NCBI GenBank assembly: GCA_029962745.1
Contig: CM057162.1
Location: 12,681,874 to 12,745,873 of the forward strand
Length of the DNA stretch: 64,000 nt
Direction of reading: 5' to 3'
From: Echinometra lucunter
Lineage: Eukaryota > Echinodermata > Echinoidea > Camarodonta > Echinometridae
Shown here: in pieces, positions 34,741 through 48,006 of the stretch
Position numbering within the stretch: the first letter of the stretch is position 1
How the letters are laid out: each line of letters starts with the position of its first letter
The notes under the pieces: generated by a model
Databases searched by the model: none
What the model was told of the DNA's origin: nothing
The model's input: the letters and a program-made list of their open reading frames with translations, nothing else
Translations under genes and position numbers: made by a program

Positions 34741-35007
34741 TAATATTGGATATTTGTTTAGCGCACATATCCACCTAATAAGGTGCTCAAGGCGCTCCCA
34801 ATATCACCCCGGCTAAGCAAGGCTACCAATTTCGGCGCTCACAGCATTCAAGGAATTCCTTCCTGCCACTACCCATTTACACCTGGATCGAGTGTGGCAA
34901 ATGTAGATTAGTGTCTTGCCAAAGGACATTAGTGCTGCGGCGGGGATTCGAACCCCGTACCTTGTGATTCAAAGCCCGGAGACTTGTCCACTGGACCACA
35001 ACACCTC
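34741..35007 (-). mobile_element. tRNA-derived SINE, family S1, full-looking copy
   Basis: On the minus strand: GTGGTCCAGTGGACAAGTCT (A-box region), GGGGTTCGAATCCCCGCC (T arm with B box), CTAATGTCCTTTGGCAAGAC, TGTAAATGGGTAGTGGCAGG, and a 3' part ending GCGCTAAACAAATATCC before an ATT-type tail. Pol III-promoted SINE of about 270 bp. Confidence 0.85.
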
Positions 35008-35017
35008 ATTATTATCA

Positions 35018-35132
35018 GCAACAGCAGCAGTAGTAGTAGTAGTAATAGTAGTAATTTTTTTTCATATTGCTGTAAACTAGGTTTGTGCAACACATTTTGT
35101 AAAGTGGTCTAAGAATCCATTCTGGGCTGCAT

Positions 35133-35179
<47 letters not shown>

Positions 35180-35180
35180 T
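35018..35180 (+). repeat. (TAG)n microsatellite split by an 80-bp direct repeat
   Basis: CAG/TAG triplets at 35018..35053 and again at 35132..35180. Between them sits the right copy (35055..35134) of the direct repeat also found at 34594. Confidence 0.9.
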
Positions 35181-35408
35181 CATTATCATAGTTGTTATTG
35201 TTGTTGTTGTCATCGCCATCACCGAAGTTCTATCAAGCGCACCTGTATATTATTAGTATATTGTTGTTAGTACATTTTTATCATCATCATTATTATTATT
35301 ATTATCATTATCATCATTATCATTATAATCACCATCATTATTGTTACTATTATCATATACTAATGCTCTACCAGCTCCGGTCCTCTTCTTTCCTCTTTAA
35401 GGGCTCCG

Positions 35409-35412
35409 GCGT

Positions 35413-35464
<52 letters not shown>

Positions 35465-35466
35465 CC
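35409..35466 (+). repeat. (CT)n microsatellite
   Basis: Near-perfect TC dinucleotide run, giving a spurious Ser/Leu-rich frame. Confidence 0.95.
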
Positions 35467-36240
35467 TTTAATTTCTTTTTTAATGTATAATGATTTTTTT
35501 ATCGCATTCATCGCTATCTTCCTCGCTATCTTTATCTTCTCCTACTGACTATCTTTATCCCCTCCTTTGTCTCTCTTTCTGTCGGTCTATCTTTTTTTTT
35601 TCTCTCCGCGCTTTCACTCTCATTCTCCCTTCCTCCTAACGCACATTCCCTCAATTTGATCGTTTCCAGTTTCCTCCCTTTCCTTCAGCTTGAAACGTCA
35701 GTGGCACACCGGCGACATGATATTTCACAAACCTGCACTACGTATACCGTCATGTTTTTTATCAATTAGTTTTTAACACGTGGCGAAAGGTTAAACACCG
35801 ACATGCAAATTGATTTCAACTCGGCTTCAAATTTTAATCTCTCGTCTGATTTCCTTTGGGGAGAAAAGTGTCCCGTCGTGTAATTTTCAATACGCACGTG
35901 CGCAGGTAGGCGAAAGTTCCTTTCGCGTCACAGCTAAGGAACCAATTACAGGCTAGTGTCGCCTGCAAGCAATGTGTGGAATTAGATCATCCTCCACTTG
36001 CAGTAGAATACCTTAAATAACGTCCATGAACTTGAGTTTTCTGGCAAACGATCATATCAAAATCGCAGTTTCTCCAACAATGATGTTAATGCCTGACGGG
36101 TCTTGAAGTTGGTCAGGCAAAAACAAAAAAAAATTACCGCTTAAATGCACGATATACTGGCATGCTTGTTGCTTTTGGGTCTCTCTCTCTCTCTCTCTCT
36201 CCTTCTTTTCTTTTTGATTTTTGTATTTTGATTCAACCAT

Positions 36241-36510
36241 GTATGGTATTTTGTGTATTTTGTTATGTGTAACTTTTTTATTTTTTAGTATTTATTCTAT
36301 TTGTATTAAGCATTTTTAAAAAATACTTTTTAAATGATGTATTTATTGTATTTATGTATTTATGTTATACATTTATGTATTTCTAATTTTGTACAGGGCC
36401 CCTTGGAAGATCAGTATTCGTTATTGAAAGGGCTATCATGTTCAAAGAAGACCTTAATGAATAAATAAATAAATGATAAATAAATAAATAAATGAATGAA
36501 TAAACAGTTG
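36241..36510 (+). repeat. LINE-type 3' end with TAAA tail
   Basis: TTTTGTACAGGGCCCCTTGGAAGATCAG followed, after a short hairpin-like stretch (GTTATTGAAAGGGCTATC), by AATAAATAAATAAATGATAAA units. This is the layout of a CR1/RTE-like LINE 3' end. A similar block (ACCCGCTGGAAGATCAGCTG..TAAATAAGA) ends the SINE at 54808. Confidence 0.55.
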
Positions 36511-36966
36511 CCTTCAAGAGAAAGTGGAGTACTTTACTGAATGCGAGTGTTTCGTGAAAAAAAAGTATTCATAGGTTAACTGGATATGTTGATTATTCTG
36601 AGGTGGAATTATCATATCGGCCCATTCTTACTCAATATAACATAGAATTAAGAGCACTTCACTGACATATTGTAGCTATATATATATGGGACTATAATTT
36701 TCAAAAGAAAGGATAATGATGAATCATATTTGGTCAAAACTTTATCTATTTCTATAACAGGAGATTACAAGTTAGAGTAATGTTTTCCACGAGACGTTGC
36801 TACTGAAGAAATTCATGCTTCTCCATAGTTACTGAAAAAAAGTCTGGTAAATAAATTTTCAGCTGCATTACAACTAGACCTTTATCTTTAATTCAAATCC
36901 TTTTTTTGATCCCAGCGATTCTTCGTGATGGCTACACCCTTTTGCTTCATTTAATCGGGGGATGAA

Positions 36967-37179
36967 GTGCCTAACATGCGAACGGTATCATTTGAGAGCT
37001 CAGCCTATAGATATTGCCAAATTATATACGATATAAGCATGGGTTCCAGTGGGGCCCTCTCTCTTGAGACCAACCCGGGGAGTTTGGTGGAGTTGCTTGC
37101 CGGTGTTCCGCTCGACCGTGTCGCATGCACGCTTCTTCGGGCCTTTCCAATTAATGGCAACACTCCACCCATTCTGTGA
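36967..37179 (+). other. GC-richer open segment, unrecognised
   Basis: A 71-codon plus-strand frame and a 55-codon minus-strand frame overlap in a patch clearly richer in G+C than its surroundings. The plus frame reads SLETNPGSLVELLAGVPLD..TLLRAF. No family recognised, and no clear splice sites. It may be a repeat-derived fragment. Confidence 0.2.
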
Positions 37180-37959
37180 TATGATATGAGTATCGATGAA
37201 TATTTGATCAGAGTATCCTTGATCTGTTGTTAGTCTTAGACAAAGTCAGTGTGATATATATTTTTTTCATTTATTAGATGTAAAGGCTACCCCACTATTT
37301 CAACGAATTGCATTTATTTTTTTTTTTTTTCCTATTTTTCATTCCGCCCAGTTTCCAGAGTAACTTCACTTCCGGTTGAAAAGTCCATTCGCAAGTAAAA
37401 CAGTAAAAACAATAAACCTTATCTAAATACTGCAAATAAATTTCAATATGCAACACAAAAAGAAAGAACAACGTTCACTCTACTGAATAGCAATAACCTG
37501 ATTAGAAACAAAAACTTAAACCATAACCGCGAACGTTAACACAGTATACCCCAGTATAATTTCCTGACTTAAAACGCTCCTCGTTAAAACGCAGTATTTC
37601 TTCATGTTCATACTTTGGATTGCAGAACCGTTCAAAAAGTTGAATTACGTGATCCTCCCTGGTAACGGTTTATTATTCCGGTGCATCGCCTTGTCTTCGA
37701 TTTCTATAAAAGACTCCATGCTTTACAGAGACTAGCTCGCGTACTTTAAGTTACTATGATTGGGAGGCACCCTATGTGGGTGAATCTCCTTACACTTCAG
37801 TTATCATGGTTATCGGCAGATGAGATGGTGAACATGGTGAGGGGAAGAGAAGGGGTTCAACTTTGAAAGGGGTACAGCGAATTGGACACCCAAGATAATC
37901 AGGCATGTCAGGTATTCCAAAGGTTTTAAGCTATATTACGATACTTCGGAAGTTTGAAA

Positions 37960-38290
37960 CCTCAGTCACATCGCAAAACCGACCCTAACACCGCGGCACG
38001 CCGACCGATTCTTGGCTATTCGGGGTAACGTAAATGATTTTCTTCGGTCCGTTGCCTGTCTGGGTGGTGACCGTCTCATTGTGACAGGAGTGTGAAGCTG
38101 CAGTGTGCATCGAGGAGGCGGATTTTGCCGTTCGCAAAGCGCGCCAAGGCGATGATGCATCGCCAACATGGAAAACGACGCCAAAAGGTGTCACTTACCT
38201 CGCGAATGTACATTTCTCGTTAGCGTCTAATCGCATCTCGACGCAGCGGTGTGTGTCTGTGTACGCATCATTCATGACTTATTGAGTCAT
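37960..38290 (-). promoter_or_regulatory. GC-richer patch with minus-strand splice donor; candidate upstream exon
   Basis: Base composition rises sharply, with several CpGs (CCGCGGCACGCCG, GCGCGCC). Minus strand offers GCGAG|GTAAGTG with the last exon base at 38199, a near-consensus donor. It could end a non-coding first exon of the transporter, whose first coding exon has an acceptor at 21374, or belong to an unrelated transcript. Inference only. Confidence 0.25.
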
Positions 38291-38299
38291 CCTGAAATT

Positions 38300-40020
38300 C
38301 GGGAAATATTTCAAGCGCTCGTTTGGTGATAGTGCCGCTCTGGGATTCTTGTTATTGTGAAATACTTGACAATACTTCAATCCCTCATTTGATGACAGCG
38401 TTCCTCTAGAACTAAAGTCATCTTCAAAATGTTGGCTAATACTTCACGCGCCCAATCATTGGCAGTGTCATATTAGGACTCAACGGTGGCGAAATGAAGT
38501 ATCTTGTCTTGGTGCTACATGTGTTTCTGACTCCCAACAAGTGGTGTTTACTTAGCGGAAAAAAAAACCCTTAGTTTTTCCTGAACTTTGTCAGCTTGTA
38601 CATACATGTCTTGTGCCGGTGGATACTCGTTTGAAGTTGCGGGTGCATCCCGATTTTTGCATTTACTGTTTAAACATCAACCGTGAAATAGCACAGACGG
38701 CTTACGAAATTGTTTAATGCTTCTTGAAAGCGTTTGCATTTTGCTGACTATTAGATTTCAGTTTTGAAATATTATTAGCGGATCACAAAATCGTGTACCT
38801 TCATACTATTGTCCTTTCCTGGTTGGTTCTGAATATTCAACTCACTTTTCACTAAACGTCATCTAGGATTAATGGTAAGTATCTGCAAATATACTTTGTT
38901 GATCAGTGAAAAAACTGTAAAAACATTTACTTTGCAGCTGTAGATCAGTCCAAGGTAATATTAAAACTATAGTTTAAGAAAATAAAATTACAGACACAAT
39001 AGCAGAACAAATGAAATGACGTAGTAGAGGGGAGAGTTGGGTGTGTCTGTGTATTGAATAACTTTTATTCATTATTCAAACGCTGTTCTTCTGTTGTATT
39101 TAATTCAAGAAAAAAACAATAAAAAAAAACATTTTGAAAATAATAACAAAGGGGAATTACTGAAAGAGTAGCAACTGAGCAATATTTTCCGCTACTATCG
39201 AAATCGTTTTACCTATTGAATTTTCAAAACAAATTTCATCGTTATACTATTTGTAAATCACTGGTTCGTGATAATTTTTATTTTGAAAGCAAGGTAAGGA
39301 AAGATTTTCATGACAAATACGTATTTTGGGGCTACAAGAACGATAGGAAATATCATGGATTTTTTTGTTTTTATTTTTTTTTCAATTAGAATGACAGGAA
39401 CATAAGTATCAAAGTAAAGGTTTTAGTTTTATACGCATTGAACGATGAGGGCTCTATATTCATACGCCCATACGCCGTTTTCTGAGTAGATGCCTGTGCT
39501 CGGTTTTCCGAAGTTGGGTCTGACTGCTTAAGTTTTTCACTCGATATATTTATCCCTTTTTGCCTGATCTCGTTTACTATTTTTTGTAGTTGTTGTTGTT
39601 GTTCTTGTTCTTCATGTTGTTGTTTATTTTCTGTTTGTTTTCTGTTCCTGTTTGTTTGGATCTATCCTTTTCATTTTCGTTCGTTTTTTAAATTTCTTTT
39701 TGATGTATTTAATGACTACTCATGACTTGTAGGATTCGGATGCTTTCTTTGTCCATGCATATTATAAGCGCATTTTGAAAGTTACAGCCTACTATTGCCT
39801 GCTACTTTTGTTTTCGACCATTTTTTTTTTAAATTTGGAATAGAACAAAAGGAAGTTTGGAGAGCAGTCAAATAGATCAGTGGACAATGAAGGAAGGAAT
39901 TTTCACGCCATTTTCTTTGTATTTACTCATTTGGGAGTCGCGTCAGTGATCACCTGCTTTATATGAGTGTTCGAGTGTTCTGTTGAAAGAAAGAGTTAGA
40001 GTTTTAATCTATTTTTACTC
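38300..40020. other. Intergenic, nothing recognised
   Basis: AT-rich sequence with T-runs and no coding segment or paired element ends that I can see. Confidence 0.5.
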
Positions 40021-40029
40021 ACCTACACA

Positions 40030-40350
40030 CTAAGAAAAAAAGGTTCAATTTCGCACCCTTCACATGCAACACCAGGAGCTTCTTTATGGGTGCAACTTAG
40101 CACCCAAAGAAGCATAATGAACCATCAAGGGTGCAGTGAGCTACATTTTGCACCCTTTTGGATGCAAACATTTCTGCACCCTTTAAGGTGCATAATTGTA
40201 CCTTTAAGGGTCCAGATGGGCATTTCCGGGTGCAAACAAGTACAAAGTGGTGCATCTTTGCACCTTTTCCGTGTAGGGTGCAAGATTGAACCCCAAAAGG
40301 TGCTGCTGTTGTTGCATTTGGGGAGCAAAAATGCACCTTTTTTTCTTAGA
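40030..40350. mobile_element. GGTGCA-word fold-back element
   Basis: Ends CTAAGAAAAAAAGGT and ACCTTTTTTTCTTAG are exact inverted repeats. The inside is built of GGTGCA/TGCACC words on both strands (about fifteen occurrences), giving overlapping hairpins. Same design as the GAGTGAAT elements with a different word. Four overlapping open frames on both strands are by-products. Confidence 0.8.
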
Positions 40351-40442
40351 CTGCAGGAGTGGCGTCAGTGATGGAATGAATGTCGAATGCACCTTTAGAG
40401 AAAAAGGATGAATTCTTACTCTTTTCATAATAATGATAATTT

Positions 40443-40802
40443 TTTCATAATAATAATAATATATATTTTGGATTTTTATAGCGCTTTAAACATCCCCGAT
40501 GTCTCTAGCGCTTGATAGAAATATATTATTACCCCGGTCATAGGATTCAGGCTTTCCCGTACCCAGTGTATGCACCTTCTCCATTCCCTGTGGAGCATTC
40601 CAGCCAGGCACCTTCTACAGAAACTCACAATGCTAAACAAACCACAGTGATTTTTGCATCCTACCGGGCACCCATTTAACACCTGGGTGGAGAGTGGCAA
40701 ATGTTGATATTTTGCCAAAGGACATTAATGCCGCGGTGGGACTTGAACTAGGACCTCAAGGACCATAGTCCGGTGACATATCCATTAAACCACAACCCCT
40801 TT
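40443..40802 (-). mobile_element. tRNA-derived SINE, family S1, long diverged copy
   Basis: Shares with 34741 the blocks CACCCATTTAACACCTGG, GAGTGGCAAATGTTGAT and CCAAAGGACATTAATGCCGC, plus a T arm (GGGACTTGAACTAGGACCT). The 3' part (TATAGCGCTTTAAACATCCC) follows a TAA tract. Confidence 0.8.
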
Positions 40803-41399
40803 ATACACCTTCTATCACTCTGTTCCATTCACTCGGGTAGTCGTGACAGAGATCAGTCGATTTAGTTGAGAGAGCAGTCGTTCCGTCATTGTTCGGTAGG
40901 CCACTAACCGGAAAGCAACTGCAATATCCATATCTAATATAAAAATAATGGATAATAATTATTGATGCTTGCCTGGCATATTAATTTTCCAATAGTAAAG
41001 AAAGTTCTTTATGTCCTCGTCGTCATTTCAGCACACTTAATGGAATGTCCTTGGGTCTGAACATATCTCGCATGTGCATAAATTATTAATGCAAGGAGGT
41101 GATTCACCTACAGACCTAGGAAAAATTCAAGAAATAGAAGAATTTTCTTATATGTCTATGTCATCGAGCAAAACTTGTAAAACTGATGTTGAACTATTTT
41201 AGAAAGTCTTCTTTTAATAAAGAGGTTATCATTAATGATGGGTAGCTTGATTAATTTCCATTCAAATTACATGGAGAACGTCTACTTTCAACATATTTCA
41301 TGCATTTAGGGTTATGATCATGAGTTAAAAATAACATTTAGAGGGCAGTTTTGTACATTTTCACTAAAGAATTTCAAGTAAGAAACCTGGAACATTTGG

Positions 41400-42500
41400 A
41401 AAAGGTAATATTATCACGCTATTGAGGAAAGAAAAATGAGCATATAGAAGCGGTCAGTTTGCCTACAGCCAACGAGACCTACTCGTAAGATCACGCACCT
41501 TCTGCGACTTAGTTTGTGAGAAAGTTCAGCAGACCAGATCTTGGGCTGTCGATCTCGTAGGCAGTCGCAGTATCCTGGCGTGTCCTGGATCATTCGGTCC
41601 GATAACGTGCCAGTTGCTTGCCAATTTACACGTTTCAGTGTAAGTGATATCTTGTACAAGATTCTTTTTTTTTTTTTTTTTCATTTTGTAGTTACGCTAA
41701 CGTTTGCCAACCCATTACAAACAGTATCCTGAGGATGGCATTTAGAAAGTTAACTGAAACCATGCAGAACATTTTCTTCCAAGAGCTCACGACTACATTA
41801 TAATGATAACGTTTGGATATTGCCTTAAGTTCCCTGTATTTTAATCTTCGAAGCGACTAGTTTAAAACTTGCACGTTATACTCAGTTTTAATTGGATGAC
41901 CCTCACTTTATCGCAAGTGACAGGCCTATCTCCAATTTAACCTTACTAGTATCTCCCTTTTTCCCTCAACGTGTTCAAGGTCAAGGGTAGCGGTTTATTG
42001 ATGAAGCCTGAGATAGGGAAAGGACCTGCATAATGCATACCTCTCCCTTGGTACTCTTGCCCTTTTATCACGCCTCTGTAACTCCTTGTGCTATAGTATA
42101 CTGCTCTCAAGATGTTCATTTGATTTGTTGCATGTTGAAATGCGAAACTATAGGAGGGCGCGAGGACGTTTCTATTGGTGAAGCAACATTTGCTCCGGCG
42201 ACATTTCCTCCGGTTTGTATTTCGTCAAATGTATAAGATTAGGCTTAGCTCGAAATGGTGGGTTATGTAAAATGTTAGGTGAAGTGTTGAATTTAGGAAT
42301 CCCATTAGTGAAACTAATTGACCAGCCAAGCAGTTATGCTCGTCGGGGCATGTGGCCCACAAGAACCGACCTGTCATGCCTGTTGATTGCCATGATTCCC
42401 CTTCCATCGAATGGCATACGTAGGAAAGAAAACTAAGAAGGAAAAGAGAGACAGAGAGAGAACCTGAGAAGCGGAGGCGTTGTCAAAAGATGGCACGCCC
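41400..42500. other. Intergenic with unassigned open frames
   Basis: Frames at 41414..41659 (minus), 42033..42236 and 42215..42436 (plus) show no motif I know. The phrase TTGCTCCGGCGACATTTCCTCCGG near 42191 has a relative at 55369 (TTCCGGCAACATTTGCTCGGGGC), so part of this is a dispersed repeat. Confidence 0.35.
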
Positions 42501-43099
42501 CCTTCAGGTCCCTCTTTGACATCATGTATTTCATCTCCCTAACAGGACTTTTGCTTATAACACTACCCCCCCCCCCCCCATTACTGGTCACACCCTACGC
42601 CACTTTGTTGAAACTCATCGAACTTCCAGTGGTGTAACAAAGCGATGTAGGGATCAGCTTTCTCATAGTTGGAATATACCTATTTGGAAGTCCCATCTGA
42701 GTGATCAGGGCGATTATTGAGCATTATTTTATTTCATTAATATTTAACGAGATCATGTTTCCAGGAACACCGTTTTGTCACCCTTTGGCAGAATATACGT
42801 TTCAGTTTACCGGTCTATTGCGATACCTACGTGTTAGGGCCAGAGGTACGCACGTTATTTGGTGTGAAAAACAACGAAACTCTATTACACCATGCGCATT
42901 TTTTTACAGTAGGAGGTATTTTGTGTCATATCTTTACAAAGCTGTCAGATCCCTTAAGTAAGACGGGTGAAAATAATCATTTAAATTGGCTTTTTAGCTT
43001 CTCAATTCCTCTAAAGCCTGTCGCGAAAAAGTATGATATAGCTCACTCAAGGATGAAAAGGGCAGTCTTGAATCTAATCTTATCATATCTGATCTGATC

Positions 43100-43439
43100 A
43101 TATTACAACTCTTGTTCAATATTCTAGGGATAGATTTTGTACTTAGCATTTTTAATCACATTTTAAATCAATTTTTAATAATTAATCTTAATTTATCTAT
43201 TATTTATTGACATGACTTTCTTCATTATGTGCAATATTCTATGTACAAAATTTTTATCATGTATGACTTGGGAGTAGCAGTTGTGGGGGCACATGCCTCC
43301 GGGCAACAGTGATGTACTTCACTTTTGTGCACCCTGACCCTCTTGTTGCTCCCTGATCTTTTTACATGTTCTTTCATTCTCATTATGTATTTGTCTGCTG
43401 CTATTGATGTACTATACCTTTGTTTTTTTAATCTGAATA

Positions 43440-43480
<41 letters not shown>

Positions 43481-43497
43481 TAATAACAATAACAGTC
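43100..43497 (+). repeat. Retroposon 3'-end-like segment with (AAT)n tail
   Basis: AT-rich non-coding stretch ending TTTTTTTAATCTGAATAAATAATAATAA with a long AAT run to 43493, like a LINE 3' end. No coding part remains. Confidence 0.4.
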
Positions 43498-43914
43498 CGA
43501 TGTTTGCTGCTGTAACAACTATTGTTCCGGGTTTTATTTCAACCAAGTTTTCATGGTTGTCGGTTTGAGGTTACCGTTAGGGTTAGGTATTTGGGTCTGG
43601 CTCTGAGTTAGGTTTAGGCTATAAGAGTCAGAGTCAAGCAGGTCTTGGTCAAGGGCTCGAAGCTACGGACATTCTGTCCCCCGAGCCTCTTTAGTTACTG
43701 TCTCTGAAGCACAAAACTTTCAACTAACAAACCAGAAATCAAGATTTTTCAACAAAAATTTGGATAGATTTCTGAACAGCATGCATCCTTGAGCAACACC
43801 CTGTACTTGCGATCATGTTCATAAAAAAAGACTTTCACTGATCATTATTTTTTTTAGTTTCTTGAAAGAAACGTTCCCTATGTTCTCTTTGCCATGTTTA
43901 CCCAGGTTTTCAAG

Positions 43915-43990
43915 ATGGCGGTGGTATCAGTCTACATCTGGATTGCGCTCTTATGCTTTCCTCTGAACCTTGTACCTGCACAATTTGAAT
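43915..43990 (+). CDS. Ig-superfamily protein, exon 1 (signal peptide)
   Basis: ATG at 43915 in AAGATGG context starts MAVVSVYIWIALLCF, a typical signal peptide. Donor T|GTAAGT gives phase 1. An in-frame ATG at 43894 (GCCATGT) would add seven residues (MFTQVFK) and is the alternative start; a further ATG at 43880 is out of frame. Confidence 0.82.
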
Positions 43991-46039
43991 GTAAGTACGG
44001 TACCGTTTATTGTTGGTCTGATGGTTGTCTCGTCGATGAGGCCGCACTGTAAAAATTACCGTAGAATTTACCGGATTTTTGTTGTTGTTGTTTTTTGTTA
44101 CAGTATTTTACTGTTTACTCTAAGGTAAAACAGCAGTAAATAGAGTATTCAATTGCCACATTATTTTACTGTATCGATTACGAAATTTACAGTAAATTAC
44201 TGGCAACTCTGCTGCCAGTAATTTGCTGTAAATATTTGCAGGATTTTTTTTTTCAGTGCGGGGTATGCAGAAGTATGACACTATGTTTTTTATGTCACAA
44301 TGTAAATGTCTAAAATAGTCTGTTCATCTTCTGCAAAACACATTTAAAGCATATTCTGTATATTATCATATGTTTTCTTACCAATGGAAAGTGTCAAGAT
44401 TAAAAAAAATGAGTCTAACTTATCATCCCCTCTTTTCTTATGCATTTTTTTTTTGTTTTTCCTCCAATCTATCCTTCTTTATGTATTGTTTTGTTTTTCA
44501 CTTCTATATATCCTCTCCTTTCCCCCATGTATTTCTTTGTTTTCCCTTCATTCTATCCTTGTTTTCTTTCCTTATGTATTTCTTTGCTTTCCCTTCAATC
44601 TATTCTCTGATCTTTCATTATGTACCTCAGCTTTGTTTCCCTTGTCTATGCATACTTGTCTCTACCAATTTAGGTGGTAGACTAGCGCTTTTCATGGAAT
44701 TTAAGCACCTACCGACTTTGAAACCTCTTTTCAGTAGAAACTACATGGACTAAAAGTTTATATTCATGCCTTTACATTAATCAATGGGTCCATCACCCAT
44801 TCTTTATCACACTTTGAAGGATTCTTTTGTTTTTATTTCCATGTATATGAAGTCATCTAACTTCAAAACTCAAACATTCAAAACAAATTTTCCAAACTAT
44901 CTTAGTTTCAGTAGAAGCAGTGTCTTATCAGTCACCTTTCAAAAGCACAAAAAATATGTACATCGTGACGCCCATTTTAAGATTCAAAATATCGACATTT
45001 TCTAGAGGCAGAAGGGAGAAAAAATATACCCTGGCATGTTTGGAAGCTTTGTTTTCAGTTTTCTTGGAAAATCGAGAATATTCACTTACAATACCTTTCA
45101 AGATTTCAAAGCTGAAAAGCGAGAGCGGTGTCATGAAATTTCGAAAGCAAAAAATTTACCTTGTATCATAACGCCCATTATTAATTTCCAACTTTCGAGA
45201 CGGAAGGGAGAAGTAATTGCCTTTGGAAACTTTGTTTTCATTTTTATTAGAAAAGTGAAAATAGTCACAATACCTTTCAAGATTTCAAAGCTGAAAAGCG
45301 AGAACAGTGTCATTTTGCTTACATTTCAAAAGCAAGAATTTAATGTACATCATGACGCCCATTATTAGTTTCCAAATATCGATAGAGAGACTAATTACCT
45401 TTGGAAACTTTGTTTTAATTTTTCTTGGAAGAGTCACTCACATTATCTTTCAAGATTTCAAAGCTGAAAAGGGAGATGAGGAGGGGTACCTTTTAGTTGC
45501 AGTGCTCCAGTAATCAATACCAAAAACTATTTATGTAATTGATATAAAAACCATTTTTAAAGGAAACAGTGCCAGAAAATAGTTCAAAATTATAAATAAT
45601 GTCTCTCTCTGAAAGACGGCTCCTCTGGAGATTTTTCAGAGGTGATTGTCCATACGCAAATTTTTAACAAATGTGTTGAAAATAATGAGTGAAGGCTACA
45701 AAAGATCGGGACAACAGATTGTGAAGACTTTCCTAAAGTGCTCTAGAATACATTGTTTGACTATTCAAAAACAAAAAACTTCCGCTCGTTCGCTATGCTC
45801 CCTCGCATATGATGAAGAACAGGTGAAAAAGGGAATCATAATGGGTGGTGTAAATGTTATGTATTCTGATTTAAGTTCTTTTATTTTTTTGTATGGAATA
45901 TAAAATTAATTTGTATAATACCTCTATTAACAGATTAAAGAGAACTTGGGCCTTGTGTGCGCTCTATATAAGTGTTCACAATAAGTATCAATATTATTAT
46001 TATTATTATTATTGTTATTTTAATTATTATCATTATCAT

Positions 46040-46077
<38 letters not shown>

Positions 46078-47201
46078 TATAGCGCCCGTATTAAACAAAG
46101 TGCCCAAGCCGCATCAAATCGTTTCGCGGGCCGCATGCGGCCCGTGGGCCGCAGTTTAAGAACAGGGGTCTATACCAGTGGTCTATACCTATGTCTATTA
46201 CCTAGCTGCATGAAGCTCGCTTGATAGCTCTCGTGCACGGTACGGTGCGCGTGCGTGCCTAAGACATATTTCAGCTAGCTCCGTGCATGTACAGCTAATA
46301 TAAGTGCACAAAGCCAAACACATTGTGCGCCGAACAGTCATCACTGTTTCATATTTAAATCTACTGTGGCATAAAGAAAATTATAAGATGAAAGAGATGA
46401 GTATGGGATGGGAAAATATCTTATTCTGATTGGTGCTATGTTACCCCTCATAAAATTCAGGGGGTGCTGCAGCATCCCCGCACAAAAATAGCTCTCTGGG
46501 GATGCTGCGCACCCCCTCAAAACCCCCATCACCCCCGGCTCCCACTGCAGGGGCCTGCCATCACTGCGAATGAACAAAATTCGTCAATTTGCGGAATCGA
46601 TTTTAATAACGGTGTGAAAGAATAGACCTATTATCAATATAATACCTCTGTACATGAGATCAAACACGTCAATTGGCACAGTAGGTTTTCATGATGATTT
46701 TACAGGGCAACTATCCTCCTCTGAATACTACTTCAAGACATTTTTCTTCAAGTTCAAGTTCTTTGAATACTTTTATTAAAACATGCAAACGTAAACACAT
46801 ACAGATATCAAAACGCTGCATAAAGAAATTACAAAATATGGGAGGGCAATAAAAAAGTGACTACATAAAAACATGTAAAGGAAGGCTGCATGAGCCTTGA
46901 ATATTAGTCTGTCTCCAGTCATTAAAAATAAAATGATGTCATGTACATTATTCAGAGTAAAATTATTTAAAATATTATTTGGGGATCAGTCTTTACATAA
47001 ACGTAGAGACTAATCCCCATATTTACATGAAAGGAAACAAGGATAAATAGACTGATTTTTTTTAGAGTTTTGGGTATTTCCATCATTTTGGAATGGTAAA
47101 CGATGGGAGTAAAGGCCTTCTGTAGAGTTTATGACTTTTGTGAATACGTATAGGCATGTCTACTTGCCTCAAGGGGCCAGTTTGCTGTTTTTTGTGGTAT
47201 G

Positions 47202-47255
<54 letters not shown>

Positions 47256-47736
47256 CTTAGGAGTAAACTTATGTGCATAACTAATTTATTGTACTCACGC
47301 TTTAGGTACAGAGTCAGAGAGGCCGGTTCTCATTCCAACTGAAACAGAACTCACAGGAGATGAGGGAACATCACTCACCCTGCCTTGTGCTTTTAAGAAT
47401 ATCCCCGAAAGTTTCCATGTTTACTGGTTTGGTAAGTATTACACCACCTCAAACCCCACCCCACCCCCTCCGGCTGAAATAATAATAATAAGAGTAGTTG
47501 TTCATGTTTTGAACAAGTTGCTGTCAGGGAATCCATTACCCTCCTATAATCATAATGTAATTAAGAGCAATAAATTTCTTAGATTGCTATAAGAGTCATA
47601 GGATCGTGCTTTACTTATTTTGCCAATTCATGAAAAAAAAAACCTATTTGGAGATGCAGAAGCGGGTCTGAATACCTTGAAGCATCCATAATATATATAT
47701 ATATATATATATATGATGTTGTGAACTCTTTCTCTT

Positions 47737-47779
<43 letters not shown>

Positions 47780-47915
47780 ATGAAGGAAGATGGTCCCTCG
47801 CAAAACGTGAACAGTGCTTCATTTTAGTACACACAGTGAAAGAAAATTGAGAATGAAACTGATGGCCGAAAGCTTGTCAATAGAATAAAAGGATCATTGT
47901 CCATTTTCTTTCACT

Positions 47916-48006
<91 letters not shown>

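Noticed and set aside
34741..35007. Functional tRNA gene on the minus strand
   Set aside because: The cloverleaf-like head is attached to a family body shared with three other copies, so it is a SINE.
40090..40428. Four overlapping 67-93-codon frames
   Set aside because: Products of the GGTGCA-word hairpin element; no protein motif.
44925..45475. 175-bp repeats as possible protein-coding repeats
   Set aside because: Frames are not conserved between units and stops intervene.
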